NCBI RefSeq assembly: GCF_023656565.1
Contig: NZ_JAMOKG010000001.1
Location: forward strand, 130,456 to 194,455
Direction: 5' to 3'
DNA length: 64,000 nt
Source: Flavobacterium tyrosinilyticum
Lineage (GTDB): Bacteria; Bacteroidota; Bacteroidia; Flavobacteriales; Flavobacteriaceae
The first letter of the stretch is position 1, and the number at the start of each line of letters is the position of its first letter. The position numbers were made by a program, and so were the translations under genes. A model generated the notes under the pieces. That model saw only the letters and a program-made list of their open reading frames with translations, made no database searches and was not told where the DNA came from. Below, one piece after another: positions 60,458-64,000 of this stretch.

Positions 60458-60915
60458 TATGAAAGTGCCTTGATTATCTCGCTCGCTATTTCCTTAAAAG
60501 CCTCTCTTTCTGCGGTATTTTTAGTTGGATAGCCGTAAACTGCTATTCCGTTATTTGGTTCCATATAATTTATAGAGAAACAAGCGCCATAACATTTATT
60601 TCCTCCATTTAAAGGTATATCATGTTTCACTTTTAGATAAGCACAACTTCTTCTAACAATAACATCGTGGATAATAAAATCCTTTTTCATGTAATTCTGC
60701 TTTAAGATCTGCTCTACATTTTTAATATTGAAATTTTCAATACCTGTTGTCCCGTAACACATATTGATATTATCTATATTCATGGTGTCTAATATCTCAT
60801 CTGAAGTTTGCTCTAAATTTTCAAGCTCATTTTCTTTTCCTTCATAATAAGCTTCATCCACTGCTGTGGCAACATGTATAAGCACTTTTGAAAATGTAAA
60901 TAGCATATCAAGCAT
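60457..60915 (-). CDS. 152-residue unknown component of the ter operon
   Basis: Soluble protein with a hydrophobic first helix (MLDMLFTFSKVLIHVATAVD), an acidic helical stretch (YYEGKENELENLEQTSDEIL), then an alpha/beta domain with Cys residues (NINMCYGTTGIENFN, RRSCAYLKVKHDIPLNG, KCYGACFSINYMEPNNGIAV). It does not match TerA, TerB, TerD, TerF, TelA or triad families that I know. It lies between two vWA genes and overlaps the next gene by one base. It may be a new Ter partner; no function can be read. Confidence 0.65.
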   Translation of the reverse strand: MLDMLFTFSKVLIHVATAVDEAYYEGKENELENLEQTSDEILDTMNIDNINMCYGTTGIENFNIKNVEQILKQNYMKKDFIIHDVIVRRSCAYLKVKHDIPLNGGNKCYGACFSINYMEPNNGIAVYGYPTKNTAEREAFKEIASEIIKALS

Positions 60916-60927
60916 TTTTTTTTAAAA

Positions 60928-61563
60928 TTAAATCACAACTGTTATTTCGCTTGGCGGTGGCGGAAGTGTTACACTTTCTCCAGTTCCTTGGCTTTTATTA
61001 CCTTGTTCGATAGTTTCAGAAACCCATTTAAAAAATTGCTTTAAAGTCGAACTATCAGCAGAATCTAAATGCACAACATTATCTGTAAGCTCTTTCAAAA
61101 TACTGTCGTTCGCCATATGTCCGGCCGCACAACCTACAACTGCACCAAAATTTAAAGCTTTTATTTCTTGAATTTTCTCTCTGTAGAATTGTATATCTGA
61201 TGGTTTTCCGTCTGTAAAAACAAATAATAATGGTTTCCAGTCGCCTTTTAAAGTTGCAGATCCTTTTATTACTTCTGTTTTTACTTTCTGAATTACAAAA
61301 TCTAAACCTGCGCCCGTATTGGTCGGACCACTTTGCGGACAAGTTATTTCAGGAAGCTGAAAATGAACCAATTCGGTTAAGGGTACAATTTCTTTTACTT
61401 CTCTGTCGTAGGTTATAATACTAATCCAAAGAGAATCTAATGCCTGGGCGTCTGAACGCAATGTATTAATCATACCGCTCAAAGCATTATTCAAAGCCTG
61501 AATTGGCTCTCCGTACATTGAACCCGAAGTATCTAGCAAAAAATATACTGGTAGTCTTCTCAT
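60928..61563 (-). CDS. terY: TerY-type vWA protein
   Basis: 211 residues, the normal single-domain TerY length. MIDAS residues: DTSGSM (11-16), GPTNTGAGLD (Thr) and FTDGKPSD. The start MRRLPVYFLLDTSGSMYGEP is shared almost exactly with the paralogues at 61641 and 59152. After the domain a Gly/Ser linker (EQGNKSQGTGESVT) leads to a C-terminal tail LPPPPSEITVVI, nearly the same as in 61641. It presumably binds a metal ion and a partner in the Ter complex. Confidence 0.9.
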   Translation of the reverse strand: MRRLPVYFLLDTSGSMYGEPIQALNNALSGMINTLRSDAQALDSLWISIITYDREVKEIVPLTELVHFQLPEITCPQSGPTNTGAGLDFVIQKVKTEVIKGSATLKGDWKPLLFVFTDGKPSDIQFYREKIQEIKALNFGAVVGCAAGHMANDSILKELTDNVVHLDSADSSTLKQFFKWVSETIEQGNKSQGTGESVTLPPPPSEITVVI

Positions 61564-61640
61564 AATAATTTTTAAAAACTAATAAAACAATGAATTCGTG
61601 AACTATTAATTAGACGGTATAGCCCCGCCTTTTACTGAAT

Positions 61641-62279
61641 TTAAACCACAATGTTTAATTCAGATGGTGGCGGAGGTAATTCTTTTACATTGGTAAATTC
61701 TCTGCCTAAATCTTCAATTTTTGTAGAAGTTACACCAATTGAAGCTGTTACCCATTGAAAAAACTTGCCAATACTAGCACTATCTGCATTTTCTAAACTT
61801 ACTACAGTATCTGTAATTTGTTTTAGAACATTGGTATCTGCACCGCCTCCCGCTGCACAAGCAACCGTAAAAGCTGTTTTTACTTTTCTAAATTCTGCCA
61901 GACCGCTTTCCCAATTATCTGTCGGAATTCCATCAGTCATAATAAAAACCAATGGTTTCCAATCGCCTTTTTGTTCTGTTGTTGTTTTGGCAACTTCCGT
62001 TTCTATTTTCTGCGCGGTCAATCTTAAAGCATCACCCAAAGCCGTAACTCCAGTCGCTTTTAAATCAACCATTTGAAAAGATGCCAAATCCGTCAAAGGA
62101 ATAATTTGCTGCGCCGTAGTGTCAAAAGTAATGACGCTTAAAAAAGCAGTTTCTATGGCTTGCGGATTTTGTCGCAACGAACTGATCATCATTTGTACGC
62201 CGTTTTTAACAGCTTCAATAGGTTCGCCAGTCATTGAACCAGATGTGTCTAAAAGTAAATATACAGGCAGTCTTCTCAT
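61641..62279 (-). CDS. terY: TerY-type vWA protein
   Basis: 212 residues. MIDAS residues: DTSGSM (11-16), TGVTALGDAL (Thr) and MTDGIPTD. Same opening as the other two vWA proteins of the operon (MRRLPVYLLLDTSGSMTGEP) and the tail LPPPPSELNIVV. Gap to the next gene is 77 bases and to the upstream TerD gene 179 bases; the latter holds a hairpin at 62390-62440, so some transcripts could start or be processed there. Tandem duplication with 60928 is likely. Confidence 0.9.
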   Translation of the reverse strand: MRRLPVYLLLDTSGSMTGEPIEAVKNGVQMMISSLRQNPQAIETAFLSVITFDTTAQQIIPLTDLASFQMVDLKATGVTALGDALRLTAQKIETEVAKTTTEQKGDWKPLVFIMTDGIPTDNWESGLAEFRKVKTAFTVACAAGGGADTNVLKQITDTVVSLENADSASIGKFFQWVTASIGVTSTKIEDLGREFTNVKELPPPPSELNIVV

Positions 62280-62389
62280 GATATAACGATTTATACAGGA
62301 ATAATATAGGTTGGAGTTTCAAAAGCGCTATAAATATTAGAGCTTCTTTTTAAAGTCGCTACTAAAAATGAAATAATGCATGAAAATAT

Positions 62390-62440
62390 TACAAGTTTCT
62401 CAGCTTGATCATCAGAGATATATCACCTGAGAAACTGTAA
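62390..62440 (-). promoter_or_regulatory. hairpin in the TerD-TerY gap
   Basis: agtttctcag (62394-62403) and ctgagaaact (62427-62436) are perfectly complementary around a 23-base loop. Pairing extends outward as ttaca/tgtaa with one bulge. No T run follows directly, so it may be a processing or attenuation signal and not a strong terminator. The gap also could contain an internal promoter. Confidence 0.5.
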
Positions 62441-62458
62441 TCTATTAATGTTTTCAAT

Positions 62459-63118
62459 TTATAGGTAAGATTGTACTATTTTATGAATAGTCTGTCCTAA
62501 AAAAGTATCGTCTGTTGGATCTCCAATTGCGCTGAATTTCCATTCTCCATTACGTTTGTACAATTTACCCATAATGATAGAACGCTTGTTTACATATTGA
62601 CGGTCTGCGGCTACATTATACGAAGCAAATTCAGAAACTACTTTGGTTGGAGTTCCTTCATACATTCTAATTTTTGCATAAGGAATTTGAGAAAAGTCTT
62701 CTTTTCCTGCATTATTCAAAAAGAAAAATATCTGATTTACTTTGGCATCAACTTTTGAAAGGTCAACTGTAATAATTTCATTATCCAAACCATCGTCACC
62801 GCCTGTATCACCTGCAAGGTCATCACCAGTATGTTTCAATGCACCATCTACACTTATCAATTTACCTTTTGGCAAACCAAATTGTTGTAAAACCTCTACT
62901 CTGTAAAGTGGGGAATACAAATGATCGCATAGTTTGTTTTGATCGTCGATTAATACACAGCTTAAATCTAAATCAATATCCACTACATTTTTTGATAATC
63001 CTAAAAAGCCTTTTGTTTCAATAGCTCCCCAGTTTACTCCAACACAAAAGTTGGTTAATGTTTCACCACTAGTTTTTCTTAAATCAATTTTTTGACCTTT
63101 GGTTAAGTTAATTGCCAT
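62459..63118 (-). CDS. TerD-family calcium-binding protein (diverged, long form)
   Basis: 219 residues, longer than a standard TerD (about 190). TerD pattern: MAINLTKGQKIDLRKTSG, VVDIDLDLSCVLIDDQ, HTGDDLAGDTGGDDGLDNE and IFFFLNNAGKEDFSQIPYAK, then a closing LYKRNGEWKFSAIGD. The Asp residues in DLDLSC and GDDLAGDTGGDD are the calcium ligands of known TerD proteins. It follows the other TerD gene by 19 bases. It resembles the TerX/TerZ side of the family more than TerD proper. Soluble, cytoplasmic, thought to assemble at the membrane with TerC. Confidence 0.92.
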   Translation of the reverse strand: MAINLTKGQKIDLRKTSGETLTNFCVGVNWGAIETKGFLGLSKNVVDIDLDLSCVLIDDQNKLCDHLYSPLYRVEVLQQFGLPKGKLISVDGALKHTGDDLAGDTGGDDGLDNEIITVDLSKVDAKVNQIFFFLNNAGKEDFSQIPYAKIRMYEGTPTKVVSEFASYNVAADRQYVNKRSIIMGKLYKRNGEWKFSAIGDPTDDTFLGQTIHKIVQSYL

Positions 63119-63137
63119 TTGAGTTAATATTTTAAAA

Positions 63138-63689
63138 TTAATTATATTTATTTAAGTAATCTTGTAAACCGCCTTTCATTCCAATACCAACAGCTTCAAA
63201 TTTCCACTCTTCATTTCTTTTGTAAATTCTACCAAATTCTACGGCCGTTTCTATAGAAAAATCTTCGTCAAGTTCATATTTTACTAACTCAACATTAGAT
63301 TGATCTAAAATTCTAATAAATGAATTTCTAACTTGTCCAAAATTTTGTCTTTTTGTATCTGCATGATGAATGGTAACCACAAAACAGATTTCGTGAACTT
63401 CTGGAGAAATTTTCGATAAGTCGATGTATACTTTTTCATCATCGCCGTCACCATCTCCTGTTAAGTTATCACCTGCATGCGTAACTGCTTGATCTGGAGA
63501 TTTTAAATTATTGTAATAAATAAAATGATTGTCATTTGGAATTTTTCCATTTGCACCAACTAAAAAAACTGAAGCATCCAAATCAAAACTTGATCCTGTG
63601 TTGCTTGAATTACTATCCCATCCTAATCCAACAGTAAATTTTGGAGCATCGATACTTTGTCTTTGTCCTTTTTCTAAGTTAATTGCCAT
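63138..63689 (-). CDS. terD: TerD-family calcium-binding protein
   Basis: 183 residues, standard TerD/TerE length. MAINLEKGQRQSIDAPKFTV, GLGWDSNSSNTGSSFDLDAS, HAGDNLTGDGDGDDEKVYID, and ELDEDFSIETAVEFGRIYKR followed by NEEWKFEAVG match TerD closely, with intact acidic calcium sites. Second gene in transcription order seen in the window, separated by 9 bases from the partial gene upstream. Supplies the core of the Ter stress complex with the second TerD and TerC. Confidence 0.95.
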   Translation of the reverse strand: MAINLEKGQRQSIDAPKFTVGLGWDSNSSNTGSSFDLDASVFLVGANGKIPNDNHFIYYNNLKSPDQAVTHAGDNLTGDGDGDDEKVYIDLSKISPEVHEICFVVTIHHADTKRQNFGQVRNSFIRILDQSNVELVKYELDEDFSIETAVEFGRIYKRNEEWKFEAVGIGMKGGLQDYLNKYN

Positions 63690-63698
63690 TTTATTTTT

Positions 63699-64000
63699 TT
63701 AATTAATATTAATATTCAACATTGTTTTTAAAATATTAGTCTGTTCGTCAACATTCTGTAATTCATCCAGAAAATCGACAGACGAAATTTTTTCTAGATA
63801 TTCATTTAGCACTTCTAAAACACTTTCAGGCAGTGTTGTTTTTATCGTACTAAGTTCATTTTTTAGGTCCGCATTTTTATTTTTCAGCCCTTTTATAATA
63901 ACTTGTTTAGAAGAATCATTTTTAGAAAGATCAATTCCTTTTACAGCTTCTTCATTTAAGAAATAGAATGATTTTTCGTTAGCAACAAAAACAAATTTGT
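63699..64000 (-). CDS. C-terminal part of a helical protein, first visible gene of the ter operon
   Basis: The frame enters at the right edge and ends with TAA (63701-63699). About 100 residues are visible: a short beta part (KFVFVANEKSFYFLNEEAVK), a charged coiled-coil-like region (IIKGLKNKNADLKNELSTIK) and a terminal helix (NVDEQTNILKTMLNININ). Too little to assign a family; upstream genes of similar operons include TelA-like and TerB-like proteins, but I see no signature of either. Confidence 0.6.
   Translation of the reverse strand, partial: KFVFVANEKSFYFLNEEAVKGIDLSKNDSSKQVIIKGLKNKNADLKNELSTIKTTLPESVLEVLNEYLEKISSVDFLDELQNVDEQTNILKTMLNININ

Overview
The window looks like a chromosomal piece of a Flavobacterium-type member of the Bacteroidota. 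It is AT-rich. Many exported proteins have signal peptides ending just before a Gln (…A/G-Q). Outer-membrane families typical of the phylum are common (TonB receptors with an N-terminal carboxypeptidase-regulatory domain, DcaP-like and PorT-like barrels). Promoters fit the Bacteroidota pattern TTG-N19-TAnnTTTG, seen most clearly in front of the three tRNA genes. I saw no CRISPR array, prophage or complete insertion sequence.

Layout. 1-4 kb: end of an Rrf2 regulator, a 36-residue Cys-ending leader-like ORF, a TonB receptor and a DUF2490 protein. 4-9.5 kb: a second large outer-membrane receptor-like protein and the GTPases Der and Era. 9.5-12.3 kb: an initiator tRNA followed by degenerate tRNA remnants, repeats and cargo genes (NERD protein, serine hydrolase). 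12.6-18 kb: exported unknowns, a SUMF1 lipoprotein, a membrane-bound AraC regulator, a small barrel and an exported actin-fold ATPase-like protein. 18-19.4 kb: an ArsR/DUF6428/ArsC cluster with two near-identical operators. 19.4-20.3 kb: two clusters of a palindromic repeat flanking a small gene. 20.4-30 kb: a nine-gene minus-strand operon that appears to export glutaminase, asparaginase and aspartase together with two outer-membrane channels. It faces a divergent TPR regulator at 30.4 kb. 32-42 kb: mixed housekeeping and hypothetical genes, including a radical-SAM DNA-repair pair, a GH130 protein, a bilobal aspartyl-protease-like protein and a GT39 enzyme. 42-46 kb: a second, sequence-identical initiator tRNA and an accessory zone of small minus-strand genes, each ending at a hairpin and usually a short repeat, closing at tRNA-Glu. 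46-55 kb: beta-propeller, LRR, DUF1761 and GNAT-like genes, a divergent lipid kinase / phosphatidate phosphatase pair, and an ABC-F protein.

55.1-64 kb: the most notable system, a minus-strand tellurite-resistance-type (Ter) stress operon. In transcription order it runs: partial gene, TerD, TerD, TerY-type vWA, TerY-type vWA, unknown protein, small membrane protein, vWA plus zinc ribbon, PP2C phosphatase, protein kinase plus zinc ribbon, TerC, terminator. Kinase, phosphatase and vWA proteins form the TerY phosphorylation triad. TerD proteins bind calcium in known members and TerC is the membrane partner. The 152-residue protein and the 83-residue membrane protein embedded in the operon are components I cannot name from the known Ter families.
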